A stretch of 64,000 nucleotides of DNA from Antilocapra americana (Eukaryota; Chordata; Mammalia; Artiodactyla; Antilocapridae). The notes beneath the pieces were generated by a model. It saw only the letters and a list, made by a program, of their open reading frames with translations. It was not told the DNA's origin and searched no databases. Location of the stretch: assembly GCA_007570785.1 (NCBI GenBank), contig ML660201.1:37069656-37133655 (forward strand), read 5' to 3'. Positions 1 through 11,283 of the stretch are shown here, piece after piece; the stretch's first letter is position 1; the number at the start of each line of letters is the position of its first letter. The position numbers and the translations under genes are program-made.

Positions 1-83
1 GGCTGGTGCTCCCTGGTTGCCGCGCCTCCACTGCTGAGCAGTGAATGGGCATGTCTGAGAATAGGCTTGAAGCATACAAATTA

Positions 84-215
84 GATGGCATCATCAACTC
101 AATGGACATGAGGTTGAGCAAACTCCGGGAGACAACAAAGGACAGGGAAGCCTGGTGTACTGCAGTCCATAGGGTTGTAAAGAGTTGAACACGACTTAGT
201 GGCTTAACAACAACA
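84..215 (+). mobile_element. BovB LINE 3' end, heavily 5'-truncated
   Basis: This is the last ~130 bases of a BovB (RTE) element in sense orientation. It runs from the 'ggcatcatcaactcaatgg' region to the 'acacgactta' terminus and a CAA-rich tail. A perfect 10-bp TSD (atacaaatta) flanks it at 74-83 and 216-225, so this is an independent insertion, not a remnant of a longer copy. It has no coding capacity. Confidence 0.85.
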
Positions 216-276
216 ATACAAATTAACCCCCCTCTTGGCTCTTGGGAAGCCTGCGTTTGTGAGTCTGGTACAGTCT

Positions 277-289
277 GGGGGGGGGGGGG
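277..289. repeat. Poly-G run (G13)
   Basis: Thirteen consecutive G residues lie in otherwise ordinary sequence. A run this long is length-polymorphic and error-prone to sequence, so its exact length is uncertain. Confidence 0.8.
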
Positions 290-734
290 TCTGAAGAATT
301 TTCATCCATTGAATAGATGGTCCCATGAGATACTGGTAGGAGTTATATGCTTGAAAAAGAGTGTGTTGGGAAGGGTGGGGGGAGATCATTCTAGGCAGGA
401 TACTAAATTTGATGCTGAATTTCACTAGTGGGTAGTGATGGTTTGTGAGCTACACCTCGAGTAGTTTTTCTACTTTTTTTTTTTTTTACAATTGAGAGAT
501 TTATGGTTATGATTCTGGTTTCCTTGTATTCTGATATGCTTCCTTGAGAGAAAAGGAAGAGGGAAGAATGTAAGAGCTAAGAATTGGGCATAACTAAGGT
601 TGTAGTAACAGTTGACAGTCAGACTTATAAGCTCATCAATTAAAATTGTGTGTGTGGGCCCTGGTCAGGGAATTAAGATTTCGCATGACACATGGTATGA
701 CAAAAGATAAAATAAAATGGTTCCTGTCACAATA
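290..734. other. Unclassified sequence, no gene seen
   Basis: Apart from a poly-T run near 473-488, I recognise no repeat family or coding signal here. Short open frames are of chance length. Confidence 0.5.
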
Positions 735-1240
735 AAATGTGGCTGGATGTTGATAGGGATTCTGTTGAATCTCTAGGTCAATTTGGGGAATATTTTCTTT
801 TAACAGTATTGTCTTCCAGTCCAGGAACACACAGGTTATCTTTCCATTTATTTATATCTTCAGGTTCTTTCAGCAGTGTTTTGCTATTTTCAGCATACAA
901 GTCTTGCACTTCTTTTGTTAAATTTATACCTAAAAGTTTCATGATCTTTGAATATTTTTAATGCAATTCTTTTCTGGATTTTGTTTTGGAATGTTCATTG
1001 CTAGTATAGAGAAATATAAGTGATATTTGTATACTGAGTCTATGTACTGAAATCTCACTGGACTCTTATTAATTCTACTAGCTTTTATTGGTTTCTTTAT
1101 GATTTCCTATATATAAGTCATTTTTTTTTCAAATAGAGATGTTTACATTTTTCTTTTCTTGGGATGTCTTTTAATTTCTTCTTCTTACCTAATTGCCCTG
1201 AATAGAATCTTCAATGCAATGTTCAATAAAATGGTGAGAG
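735..1240 (-). mobile_element. L1 LINE fragment, ORF2 reverse-transcriptase region
   Basis: The plus strand reads as the complement of L1 ORF2 from the reverse-transcriptase region. It starts in the part that on this strand reads 'gatagggattctgttgaatc' and ends in the 'atggtgagagg' block. The fragment carries many stops and indels, and its 5' and 3' parts are missing. It is an old, inactive copy. Confidence 0.75.
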
Positions 1241-1251
1241 GAAAAAAGTAA

Positions 1252-1345
1252 TTGTGTGTGTGTTGGTCTGTGGTATATGGTGCATGTGTGTATGGATGGT
1301 GTGGGTATGTGTATGTGGCATATGTAATGTGTACATGTGTGCGTA
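1252..1345. repeat. Degenerate (TG)n microsatellite
   Basis: TG-rich sequence interrupted by TA and GG steps. It directly follows the end of the L1 fragment. Confidence 0.7.
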
Positions 1346-3995
1346 GAAAGGATTGATGTTAAGAATAACAGTACCCCTGCAATAAGCATTCAGGTTTGTG
1401 AAAGAAAATACGGCTGAGAAAAAATGCCATTCATTGTCTACCTCCCCAAAGGATAGTAAAGGTGCCTCTGCATAGTAGTCGAGCCGATTCTTTACAAAGA
1501 CAGCTGGGCTTATGAGAATAATGAGATACAGTGTGTTTGACCAAGGCCTGTAAGAGTGAATGTTTTGTCATCAAAGATGCTCAGTATCCTGAAATAGTTT
1601 CAATTCAGACTCTCCTAATACATAGAGTTCCCCCTGTAATATCATACTTAAGATGATATTTCTAAAAATCTTCTTTTCGAGTAAAATTGCAGCTATGAGG
1701 AGTAACACATTTATATTTGAGGACTTGTTTTTATTTTGGGGGGGTAACCAGCCTTTGGCTCTCAGACAGAGGGCTGAGGAAGGGGTGGGGTGGGGTTAGG
1801 TTTGTTCTGCTTTGTTTTGTTTTGATGTTGGGGAATTTCCAACAGAGGAGTTTTATTTTCCTGGCAAGGCCAGATCCCTTACACGGTTTGATATCTCCCT
1901 GGTCTTCAGAAGGCCCGCCATAAGGGTTTGTCTGTGTTAAATTGAAAGCAGATCTCTTTCCAAAGGAAAGGCCCTTTCATTGATCCTGACCTTTTCCTTT
2001 TGCAGGTGAAGGCTTGTTGAGTTGCCTTTTAAACAATCAGAAATCACTGTGTTTCTTTTTCTTTTTCTTTCTTGTAATCTTTTATTTATCCTGTTCAGTG
2101 GCCTTACATGCTTTAAAATAAATTTCCTATGGAAATCATAAAATAGCCCTACTCAGCCAAGAGTTCGGACTATAGAACGCTGTTAACAAACACATATGTT
2201 GGCTTGTGCGGGGCAGGCTAACACCTCATCTCCCCTCCAGGCACCCCACCATCCCCTCTTCAACTTGTTTTTCCTCTGTTGTTTTCATCTGTGCTTTGTG
2301 AATTCCCATAAGAAGTGCTTTAAACTTTATCTCATAGCACCCTGAGAAAACTTTAAGCACTGAATTGGGATATTAGCTGGAAGAATCAAGAAATTAATTT
2401 CCTTCAAAAGAAGAATGGCATGTCTGGCCAAACAGAATATTGCTTAATGTAATAGAACTCCCAAATGAAATTGGGGAGCGGATCTTTCCCTTACCTGAGG
2501 GATGTGAGGTTATTGAATTCCAGATTCCGGTATAAATTATTATCTGAATGAGTGGGTCCACCGCCTTCTCTGTCAGCCATTCCTCTCTGGTTCCCATGCA
2601 AGGGACTGTTTCTGTCACCCACCAGAGGGCCACACTCCTTCAACCAGCTCTAAGTCAGGGGATAAAAGAATTAATGGATCGGAACTTAATCCATAACTCC
2701 CTAACTCTGCAGCTTTATTTTTTTTTAATAGTTCATAAACTTCTTGTTTTCCCTTTTAACCTAGACTTCCTCTGTGGTGAAGGAGATTTTTGCCAGCCTT
2801 TGGCTCTGCCTCATAAAAACGCTTTAAAGGACAATGTCAGGTTGTGTGACTGCCTGTAATTCACCGTCATATAATATTCTGGAGCCGTCTCAGGGTTTGT
2901 GTCTGAGTTTGTTCTAATATAAAGAACCCTGGGGTCAAAAACACAACTGTTTTCAGATGGATTAAGTTGTGCATTCTTAAAGACCTGGGAGGCCAATGTA
3001 TATTGCCTCTCTTAGAGCTGTCACAAGTAATATTATCGGGAGCATGACAGACGCCAAATGGGATACATAGAAATCTCTATTTTAGGAATTTCTAAAGTGA
3101 CATAGTAGGGTTTGCTGTTTTTTTAGAATAACTAAATTAAGTGTCTGTCTTTCTGAATTAAACTCTCTAAGGGCTCTGTTTTGTCACCCTTTGTCCCCTT
3201 CTAGATGATAGAAGTGGGAGATAAGTTGGTAACTGATTTCTCAGAGAGTTTACTTTTGAAAAACATAATTCTGTAGGTCACATGTGCTCTACACAAAACT
3301 TTCTAACAGGAAACAGGCACAAATGGGATTTTGAGACCGCAGCATTTGCTGTCGAGAGGTGAAAGCTCCAAGAGTGGGACTTATCCGAGCTGTAGGTGTG
3401 AATGGTTTGCAAGGTCAAAGGCAAAAAATTAGCCACTGTTGACAGCTTGGAGTGGGACTCTCACTAGTCACTACTAAGGTGTCCTTTTCAATCAGAGAGG
3501 GGCTGACCAGCACCTACTGAACCCAGGCTCCTTTTGGTTTTCACTTTTTATCCACAGCCTCCTGCTAAGGGCACAAAAGCCTCAGTTTAGAATATATCCT
3601 TCCTATGAGAAATCTAGTGCATTGGCTGAGTCCCTTTCTTTACTGGGCTTCACATTTATCTATTGGAAAATAAATATAAGTACAAAATTGAAGCATGCTG
3701 TAGGATTTGTATAATTTCTTCCTGAAGTATACATTTTTTTCCCAAAGGGAAATATTAATTTCTCAATGTATTTTTTTCCCCAAAAATGAAAAGAAAATTT
3801 TTCTTCCCCTCTCAATTATTGATATGTGCCATTGGGATAAGCTAAAAAAGAGAGTAAGACTTATCCTAAAACTGAATAGTGGGGATATTAAAATTCTGTA
3901 AATTTCATTCCAAATGTCCCATTATGCATGTATATAGAAATATATAAAATTTTATATAATATCTATATTCTACATAAAGTTTTGTAAACTAGTTT
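1346..3995. other. Repeat-poor stretch, no gene recognised
   Basis: I recognise no interspersed repeat in these 2.6 kb. The open frames are short and on both strands. A pyrimidine-rich stretch lies at about 2050-2080, and 3900-3990 is very AT-rich (TATATA-type). Old, unrecognisable repeats or non-coding conserved blocks (for example 3140-3600) cannot be excluded without alignment. Confidence 0.5.
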
Positions 3996-3999
3996 TTTT

Positions 4000-4640
4000 A
4001 ACATAATATAATTTTCTATGCTGATAAATATGCATCTACATCATCATTTTTAAAGACTGTATAGCAACCCACTTTATACATAAAGCACATTTATTTAGCC
4101 AGTACTTTATTGACAGATATTAATTTTTTTTCTGAATTTTCAGTATTGCGAAGAATAGAACAAACATCTCTACATACATCTTTATGGATTTAACAAGTTG
4201 CTCCCTTGAGATATAATCCTAGAAATTAAATTATGTAAAATATAATTAAAAATTTTACTCAAGTTGCTGCTCTGTCTTCCAAAAAGGTACTGATTTCTAC
4301 TCATTCCATCTGCATATGAGAGTCTTTGATTCCTTTTAACATCCTTAACTCTGGGTAGTGTAAATCTTAATCTTTGTCAACCTGAAATATACAAATAAAT
4401 GGTTCATTGTGATTTTTGTTTGAATTTCTTTGATTAATAATGACACTGAACATATCCCCGTTATTGTCTCTTTCTACTTTGGGGAATTACCTATTTATAT
4501 CTTCCTGTTTTTCTGTGAGACTTTTTGCCTTTCACTTATTGCTTATAATAGCTTTGTGTAAATTCTGGATACATGTGATTCTTATGCTGCATCTGGACAG
4601 GAACTTGTCAAGAAAATATTGGAGATTAAATATTTAATAG
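4000..4640 (-). mobile_element. Ancient L1 (L1M/HAL1-like), 3' part of ORF2
   Basis: The plus strand resembles the complement of the end of L1 ORF2. It has the 'acatctttatggatttaac' and 'cattgtgatttttgtttgaa' blocks, then the 'tttgtgtaaattctggatac' block in the right order. Divergence is high and indels are many, so it is an old mammalian insertion without coding capacity. Confidence 0.5.
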
Positions 4641-4772
4641 TTCATTAAAATGAAAGAAGAGTTTAATACTGTGTAATACAAGGTAGCCATCTAACTTGCC
4701 TGTCCCTCAGTTTAGAAAAGTCACTCACTTCTCACATTTCTTCACTTGCACTAAAGCAAATACTTTTGTGTC

Positions 4773-4949
4773 TTTTTTTTTTTTTTTAATTTGTCTGTGC
4801 AGAGTTGTAGTTGCAGCACGTGAGATCTTTAGCTGCAGCAGTCTCAGCTGCAGCATCTGGGGTCTAGTTCTCTGACTAGGGACCAAACCCCAGGCCCCCC
4901 TGCATTGGGAGTGTGGAGTCTTAGCCACTGGACCACCAGGGAAGTCCCA
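4773..4949 (-). mobile_element. CHR-type tRNA-Glu SINE
   Basis: On the minus strand it starts with the tRNA-like head (gggacttccctggtggtcca) and continues through 'agactccacactccca' to an A-rich tail, seen here as the T run at 4776-4789. This is the cetartiodactyl CHR SINE structure. The A- and B-box-like sequences are remnants of the pol III promoter, not a tRNA gene. Confidence 0.8.
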
Positions 4950-5540
4950 AATAATTGTTAAAATGGAGCATTTTACCCTTGTGACTTCGTGGTGGACACT
5001 TTAGAGTCCTCTATTGTCTTAATCACTGTCTGTCCACCTAGTTAGTAAAGGAGAGATTTCCACCCTAGAGATAGGCAGATGGCCAAACCCATGACCTCTA
5101 GCACTAGACAGCTGAGACTGATAGAACTTTATGAGTCACATGTACTCCCAGCTGAGGGGAAGAGGGTGCTGCATACCACACAAAGTCCCTAGAGGGTTGT
5201 CTTTGGGAACAGAGTGACAAATCAGGAATTGTGAAAGACAGCAAGGGGGTGGCTGACCCTTGCTTCCTGCAAAAAGGTGTAATTGGCTTGTTTGAATCAT
5301 TCCAGAGGCTGACAGGAAACTGAATCCCATTGCTCAGGGTTAAACAGGAACTGTGCCTGGTCCCCATGATAGGGAGGGACTTATTTCCCAGGAGCAAAAT
5401 GAAAAGAACTTGTGGTTGAGCCATTGGAAGCCATCCTGATTTTCCGCAGATGTCAAGACAGTGAATAACACTGAGGTTCAGTTTTAGGTCCTATACCACA
5501 GCTTTCTCTGAGAGGCAAGTCCTCAAACTCTTTCTTAAAG
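4950..5540. other. Unresolved sequence, possible LTR remnant
   Basis: The stretch lies between two CHR SINEs. Its texture, with a 'gcagatggccaaacccatga' block and a later 'agggacttatttcccag' block, resembles an old mammalian ERVL/MaLR-type LTR, but I cannot assign a family or find its ends. A minus-strand open frame of 106 codons (5104-5424) has no recognisable domain. Confidence 0.25.
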
Positions 5541-5727
5541 TATTTATTTAATTTTATTTATTTTCTTGGCTGTGCCTGGTCTGAGATGTGGCATGTGGGA
5601 TCTTTAGTTGCATCAGGCAAACTCTTAGTTGAGGCATGTGGGATCAAGTTCCCTCACCAGGGATTGAACCCAAGCCCCCTGCATTGGGAACTTGGTGTCC
5701 TAGCCACTGGACCACCAGGGAAGTTCT
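5541..5727 (-). mobile_element. CHR-type tRNA-Glu SINE
   Basis: Same family and orientation as the copy at 4773. The tRNA-like head is at the right end (complement of 'ccactggaccaccaggga') and the body contains the 'ggctgtgcctggtctgagat' block. The AT-rich left end (tatttatttaattttattta) is the tail. Confidence 0.8.
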
Positions 5728-6530
5728 TTGGTGGCCTCTTCTCAGTCCTCATTGCTCTTGCCTGAGTTCATCCTGTCCACTCTGAAGGTTCTCCCCTTCC
5801 AGTGGCCCCAATACCTTGGCCCTGTCCAGGGAAACAGCAAGACATGAATTGAGACGCTCGCCACCTATGTCATTAATCGGTTGTATGGCCCTGGACAAGA
5901 TAACATGACTCCTCAGCTTCAGTGTTTATAAATTAAAAATCGTACTGACCTCCTAGAATAACATATAAAAAGTTTCTGGCTTAGCGTCTGTTCATGTTGG
6001 GCATTTAGATCTTAATTCTTTAGCATCTTTTACTTGTTAATCTTCTTCATGTTTCTGCCATCTAAATGTGAGTGTTAACTAAGATTTGTTGCATACCTCC
6101 CAACCCTCATTTTCTGCTCCTCAGCCCTTTAAGACATATCCACATTTTCTTCGGCTTCATTTGCGCCTTAGGGTGAAACACCTTCCCCCCTCTCTCCAGT
6201 TGCATTTCTTGCAGTAGTCATTCTCTGGTTCTCTGGTCCCACATTTCCAACAAACCAGGACCTTCTATGGTGCTTCTGGCTGATTGCTTCATTAAGGTCC
6301 CTGTCATTTTGGCTTAATACTCTTAAGCCACTTTTATTAATAGTTATCTCTCTCTTTCAGACCCACAATAACTCAGCTGTCAAGGACTGTTTGTTTATTC
6401 TCTCATAGGATGGCTTGCATCCATCCTTTCTACTCCATTCCCAGAGATCAGTGCCTTTACAGTTAAAGAATTGCATTATGCTCTGAGTTTTTTCCTTCTC
6501 TGCAAACTCTCCTCTCATTTCCTAGTCTAT
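5728..6530. other. Unclassified sequence, no gene seen
   Basis: I recognise neither a repeat family nor a coding signal. The pyrimidine-rich composition of 6100-6500 could be eroded L2 continuous with the next feature. Confidence 0.4.
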
Positions 6531-6534
6531 CCTG

Positions 6535-6835
6535 TATTCCACTGCTTGATAAACCTTTCAAAGACTCAAATCTGATTCTGTTTCCTCTGCTCTAAAGCTA
6601 CCAATGGTTCTTGGTGACCATAAACTGATGCAAGTTCCATAGCTTGACATGCAGGGTTCCTGACAATCTAGTTACTCACTTGCTAGCACTGGTATCCCCA
6701 GTATTCCTACATACTATCAACTTATTCTTTCTTTTTAGCCCCCAGGATATGCATGACCCCCAAGTGCCTTGGTATGTTATCTATGTTTTTCTTCTGCCTG
6801 GCATGCCTACCTTCCTATTCTCAATGTTTTGAAAT
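6535..6835 (+). mobile_element. L2 LINE fragment, 3' region
   Basis: Sense-strand similarity to the L2 3' region: 'ctaaagctaccaatggttct' corresponds to the 'ccaatggctccccat' block, and 'cttctgcctggcatgcctac' to 'ctctgcctggaatgccctcc'. Strongly diverged, as expected for an L2 relic. Confidence 0.55.
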
Positions 6836-7045
6836 CTTGTATTCAGAATTCAAATCTTGGCTTTTCTGGTTACTATCTATGTAACTTTGAAAAATCATCT
6901 AACCTCTCTGAACCCTGGGTTCCTCATTTGTTAATGGAGAAAATACTACCATGTTATAGGGCTATTTATTAAAACAACCACATAGCCCATGTGTCATAAA
7001 CACAAGCTGGTTCTAACTGCTATTGCTACCATCACCTCAGTCAAA
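6836..7045 (+). mobile_element. MIR SINE
   Basis: The order of blocks matches MIR: 'ttcaaatcttggcttttctg', then 'aacctctctgaaccctgggt', then 'cctcatttgttaatggagaa', then the 3' section. It abuts the L2 fragment. Old and inactive. Confidence 0.7.
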
Positions 7046-7189
7046 ACTAATCTTTGGCTTCCTCTGAGCACCTGCTTTGTTACACACAAGGCACTTGTTT
7101 TATATGCTGTGTGCTATTGTATTTCAAAGGTTGTATGTTTATTAATTACACTGAAATTTCCTTGAAGTTGGGCATTAAGTATTACATAT

Positions 7190-7680
7190 CTTTATTCATT
7201 CATTGGTGATTTAATGGGTGTTTTATTTGTGTCTCCTAGTGTGCTCAGGGCTGAGGATACAAGAATGACAAAGACATAGTCCCCACTATCAAAAAGTTTT
7301 CACACCATCTGATTACCATGGAATGCTACCTAGACTTAATTGAGATAAACCCATCAAGAGCCCAGAGAAAGGGCACCTGACTCACCTTGGAATTCTGGAC
7401 AACTTTCTGAGGAAGTGACATTTAAACTGAGATAGGAGGGGTATAGGTTTTAGCCAGGTGCAGGTGGGGAGGTGCAGTGCTTCTGAATGAATGAGGGAGA
7501 GCATTCAGTGGAGAAAGACACATGTTAATACATAAGGAGTGGGAAGCAGAGCAAATGTTCTGAACTGCATAGTAAAATGGCTGTGATCTTGGTTTTGAGG
7601 GAGAACTAGCAAGAGATAAAACTAGGAAGGTAAGTCAAGCCTGGAATCTGAATGATTTTTCAAGTATTTGTACTGTTAAT
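7190..7680. repeat. Ancient interspersed repeat, family unresolved
   Basis: The blocks 'cagggctgaggatacaagaa', 'catagtccccactatcaaaa' and 'ctgaggaagtgacatttaaa' occur in the order typical of an abundant old mammalian repeat, probably L2-related and antisense. Similar material occurs at 35262-35480. I cannot name the family with confidence. Confidence 0.4.
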
Positions 7681-8210
7681 AACACCCAGTAAGTGCCTGC
7701 ATGTGATGGGTTCAATATACATGTTTCTAATCTTTATAAAGAGCAGATCCACATGACTTAGTCTCAGCACTTTCTGTCAAGGAAACTCAGTTTGGCAAGA
7801 GAGCAAAGTTCCAAAATTGCTGAAATCCTTTGCCTGAATTTCTTAGAAATTGTGAAGGACAGCTATGTATCTAATCCAGGCCATATGTATACATAATTAG
7901 ACTGTCAAATGACAAAATTGAAATGATTTAGTAAGGAGCTTCATGTTGTTTATTCAGGGAAAACACTCCATGGATGCGAGAGTTCAGTGCAGGACAGCTG
8001 AAGGTCCTTCCTTAGAGATTTGGGGCAAGTATGAGTTATATAGATGATTAGAAACAGCAGTAAAAAAAAAAATGGCATGTGTGGCTAGGAGGTCAGGGGT
8101 TTCCCTGTAAGGAGAGCAAGTCTTGTATTCTAAGGTAAAGCTGAAATGGAGGATTGTGATGGATGTGTGTTACGTTCCCTTGACAAGTGTTTCCTGTAAG
8201 TTTGGGCTGA
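7681..8210. other. Unclassified sequence, no gene seen
   Basis: No repeat or gene recognised. There is a poly-A run at about 8060-8071. The part near 7960 ('attcagggaaaacactccat') is reminiscent of an LTR, but without further support. Confidence 0.35.
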
Positions 8211-8224
8211 CTTAGTTGTAGATT

Positions 8225-8716
8225 GCTTTGCCAACAAAAGTCAGTCTAGTCAAAGTTATGGTTTTTCCAGTAGTCATGTATGGATGTAAGAGTTGGACCA
8301 TAAAGAAAGCTGAGTACCGAAGAATTGATACTTTTGAACTGTGGTGTTGGAGAAGACTCTTGAGAGTCCCTTGGACTGCAAGGAGATCCAAGCAGTCCAT
8401 CCTAAAGGAAATCAATCCTGAATATTCATTGGAAGGACTGATGCGAAAGCTGAAACTCCTATACTTTGGCTAACTGATCTGAAGATCTGACTCCTTGGAA
8501 AAGACCCTGATATTGGGAAAGATTGAAGGCAGGAGGAGAAGGGGATGATAGAGGATGAGATGGTTGGATGGCATCACCAACTCAATGGACTTGAGTTTGA
8601 GCAAGCTTTGGGAGTTGGTGATGGACAGGGAAGCCTGGCATGCTGCAGTCCATGGGGTTGCAAAGAGTAGGACACGACTGAGCAACTGAACTCAACTGAA
8701 GAACTGAACTGAACTG
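8225..8716 (+). mobile_element. BovB LINE 3' end, 5'-truncated
   Basis: Sense-orientation 3' part of BovB. It contains the C-terminal ORF2 remnant (open frame from 8228 to 8473 with an 'FELWCWRRLLRVPWTARRS' segment), then the 'agatggttggatggcatcac' block and the terminal 'cgactgagcaactgaactc' sequence with a duplicated tail. Near-identical 11-bp flanks (agttgtagatt at 8214-8224, aggtgtagatt at 8717-8727) look like its TSD. Only ~0.5 of ~3.2 kb remains. Confidence 0.9.
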
Positions 8717-8910
8717 AGGTGTAGATTTATGACATGGGCTGGCAGCTAGGGTGGCCTCTATTTTGTAGGTTTTGATATTATTTATCAAATTAATTTTATC
8801 AAAAGTAACAAACACACAACGCTTCTGCTCCTGTCTACTTCCATATCTTTTACTACACCAATGTTTGTTTTTTCCTGAAAGTAAAAACCAAAACAGAAGA
8901 TGTCCTCTTG

Positions 8911-9028
8911 GGGACTTCCCTGGTGATCACTGGTTCAGACTCCACACTTCCAAGGCAGGGGGTGTAGGGAACTGAGATCCCACATACTGCAAGGAATAGC
9001 CAAAAACTTTAAAAAATAAGATTTAAAA
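8911..9028 (+). mobile_element. CHR-type SINE, short copy
   Basis: The tRNA-like head 'gggacttccctggtgatcac' is followed by 'cagactccacacttccaagg' and 'gaactgagatcccacatact', ending in an A-rich tail (aaaaaataagatttaaaaa). This is a short CHR subfamily member. Confidence 0.8.
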
Positions 9029-10290
9029 ATGCAGGAGAGATTTATATTAATATATGAGACATATATTAATATATTTTATTACTTTTATTTACAAAAGATA
9101 GATCTTTTATATCTCCTCCACCAGATGATACACTTTCGTCCTTCCATTCCCTCCATTCTTTGTCACACAGACACACTTGACCTCTCTCCAATCCTCCTGT
9201 CCATCTCTCTCCCTCTCTCCACCTTCACCAAAGTCTAGGGAAACTGTATTGGCAGAAACAGCCCTCCTCAGTGACTCCAGGTTAGTAAGGATTGTCCAAA
9301 CAAATGTAAGGAATGAGTGAACCATCCTGTGGGTGAACCAGAGGCTGCCCCTGTGAAACGTAAAGCCCTGTATGTAGTGACTTGGGTGTACCTCACAAAC
9401 TCATCCTTCCATTTTCAATACAGATTTTTTTTTCATTCTGGATTCTGTACCCTCACCCTGAGTCATCCACCCATACCACCCCATCCATTATTTCTCCCAA
9501 GCCTTGAATCATAAACTTCAAGAAAGCATTGTGAATAATTTATATCCTTTTATTACTCATTGCCTAACTCCCTTTGGGGGAAATGAAGAGAAACATTAGT
9601 CTTTTGCTGCTTATTCTCCCATGGACTGAGACCCTGTCAGCTACAGGCGATAGCAAAGATTTATGACCACAGGAGCTGTCATTATGGAGCAGTTGATTGA
9701 CCCATAGTTTTGATTAACCCAAATATTTTTTTTTTCTAAATCAGGATCAGTGCTAATGACACTAGAATGGAAATTTAATACTATACCAACTTCTACTGAA
9801 ACCTGCTTGTTATCATCTTTTTTCTTTTTTTTCTTTTTTTTTTTCAGTGCTTTATGCTGAGTGCCTTCTTCCCTTCCTAATTAACTGGTTTTCCTGTGAG
9901 GTCTTTCTTGGAATTTGTAAATTCAGATACAGAGCTGTGATGATTCAGAGCACATAGTGGTACCTAGCTGCTGGGGCTGAGGGATTCTCAAGTCCTATTT
10001 GGTTTGGTCTTTCCAATGTCTTCATTCAGCTTCATAGCACCAGGAAATATAGTTAGTCTTGGGCCATTGAGACTCCTCTGGCTCATTGGGTTGGTCCCAC
10101 TCCCAGTATTGTTAGAGTGTGTCACCTCTACTCCATCAGCTCTAGCTCTACCATACAAGTCCCAATTACTCTCCCTGGGACTTCTGTAGGAGGTCTACAT
10201 GAACTGGTCTACCCAAACTCTTTCTGCCTCCCCTCTACCCAAATCCATTTTTCTTCAAAGTATAAAAAAAAAATCATCATATCAGCTACT
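9029..10290. other. Unclassified sequence with AT-rich and T-rich patches
   Basis: An AT-rich patch occupies 9045-9100. T-rich runs lie at 9726-9736 and 9820-9845, and an A run at 10262-10272. No repeat family or coding region is recognised. Confidence 0.5.
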
Positions 10291-10299
10291 ACCACCGCA

Positions 10300-10805
10300 C
10301 CCTGTTTATTTATTTATTTATGTTTCTTCATTGGCTTCCCAGGTGACTCAGTCGTAAAGAACCTGCCTGCAATTCACAAGAGACTTGATCCTTGGGTTGG
10401 GAAGATTCCCTGGAGGAGGGCATGGCTGCCCACTCCAGTATTCTTGCCTGGAGAATCCTATGGGCAGAGGAGCCCGATGGGCTTCAGTTCATCGGGTCGC
10501 AAAGAGTCGAATCTGACTAAAGCGACTTAGCGTGCAGGGGTCTTCATTGCTTTGCGCTACTTTCTCTAGCTGTGATGAATGTGGGCTGCTCTTCTCTGCT
10601 GTGTAAGGGCTTCTCAATGCACAAGCTCCATGTGGCAGGCTTAAGCATTGTGGCATGCAGGCTCTAGAGCACAGGCTTCACGGTTGTGGCACACACGCTT
10701 GGTTTCACAGAGACATGTGGCATCTTCCTGGACCGAGGGTCAAACCCATGTCCCCTGCATTGGGAGGCCAATTTTTATTCACTCTGCCGCCAGGAAACTC
10801 CCTGC
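10300..10805 (-). mobile_element. CHR-type SINE (long form), interrupted by Bov-A2
   Basis: The left part (tail, 10306-10333) and right part (10541-10805) together make one long CHR element in antisense. Visible blocks are 'tcttcattgctttgcgctac', 'ttctctagctgtgatgaatg' and 'ctctagagcacaggcttcac', with the tRNA-like head near 10795. The element is split by a Bov-A2 inserted at its 'tcttcattg' sequence. Confidence 0.8.
10334..10540 (+). mobile_element. Bov-A2 SINE nested in CHR
   Basis: Complete ruminant SINE: 'gcttcccaggtgactcagtc' head, 'ccactccagtattcttgcct' body, and 'cgcaaagagtcgaatctgac' end. A perfect 9-bp TSD (tcttcattg) lies at 10325-10333 and 10541-10549, and removing the SINE plus one TSD copy restores a continuous CHR element. 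Confidence 0.93.
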
Positions 10806-11283
10806 ATCCTGTTTAAAAACCCCAAGATGGCTTCCCATTGCTTAAAATTCTTGCATGATCACCATTAACACTGAAATTCATCACTCCGTCCCTTGGGGAT
10901 TCTCCACTCCAATCAGGCTTGCCTTCATCCAGTCCTTGTATTCACTCAGTCTCACTACAGGGCCTTTGCTTATCTGGAACCTACAGCCTGTACACTGCAG
11001 CTCAAGTGTTATATCTTCTTAGACACTTTCTTTGCCTCTGTTACTCCTCCTTTAACTGAATTCCTTTGTTATAAGTCCTCCTGGTACAAGATACCTCTTC
11101 TGAAACACCTTTCAGAAGGTCAGTTTTATATTGGTGAGGTCTTTCTGTTAATATCTGCCTTCCCCTGCATTCCTTGAGTGTAAGGTCTGTCTTTGTTTTG
11201 AATCGCATTTATATCTCCAGCACCTAACACAGTGCCTGGCTCTTAGGATGTGCTCAATAAATAGCTATTAGATAAGCAAATGA
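10806..11283 (+). mobile_element. L2 LINE 3' end
   Basis: Long sense-strand match to the L2 3' terminus: 'cttcccattgcttaaaattc', 'acagggcctttgcttatctg', then 'ccagcacctaacacagtgcc' and the AATAAA-containing end 'tgctcaataaatagctatta' at 11251-11270. Old and non-coding. Confidence 0.8.

Noticed and set aside
4773..4949. tRNA-Glu-like head with A/B-box-like sequences
   Set aside because: It belongs to CHR SINEs (also at 5.5, 8.9, 10.3, 27.8, 29.8, 35.1 and 43.5 kb). No cloverleaf with intact anticodon arm, so not a tRNA gene.
10117..10530. 137-codon plus-strand frame
   Set aside because: It runs through the Bov-A2 and CHR SINEs ('PGDSVVKNLPA' is a typical Bov-A2 translation).
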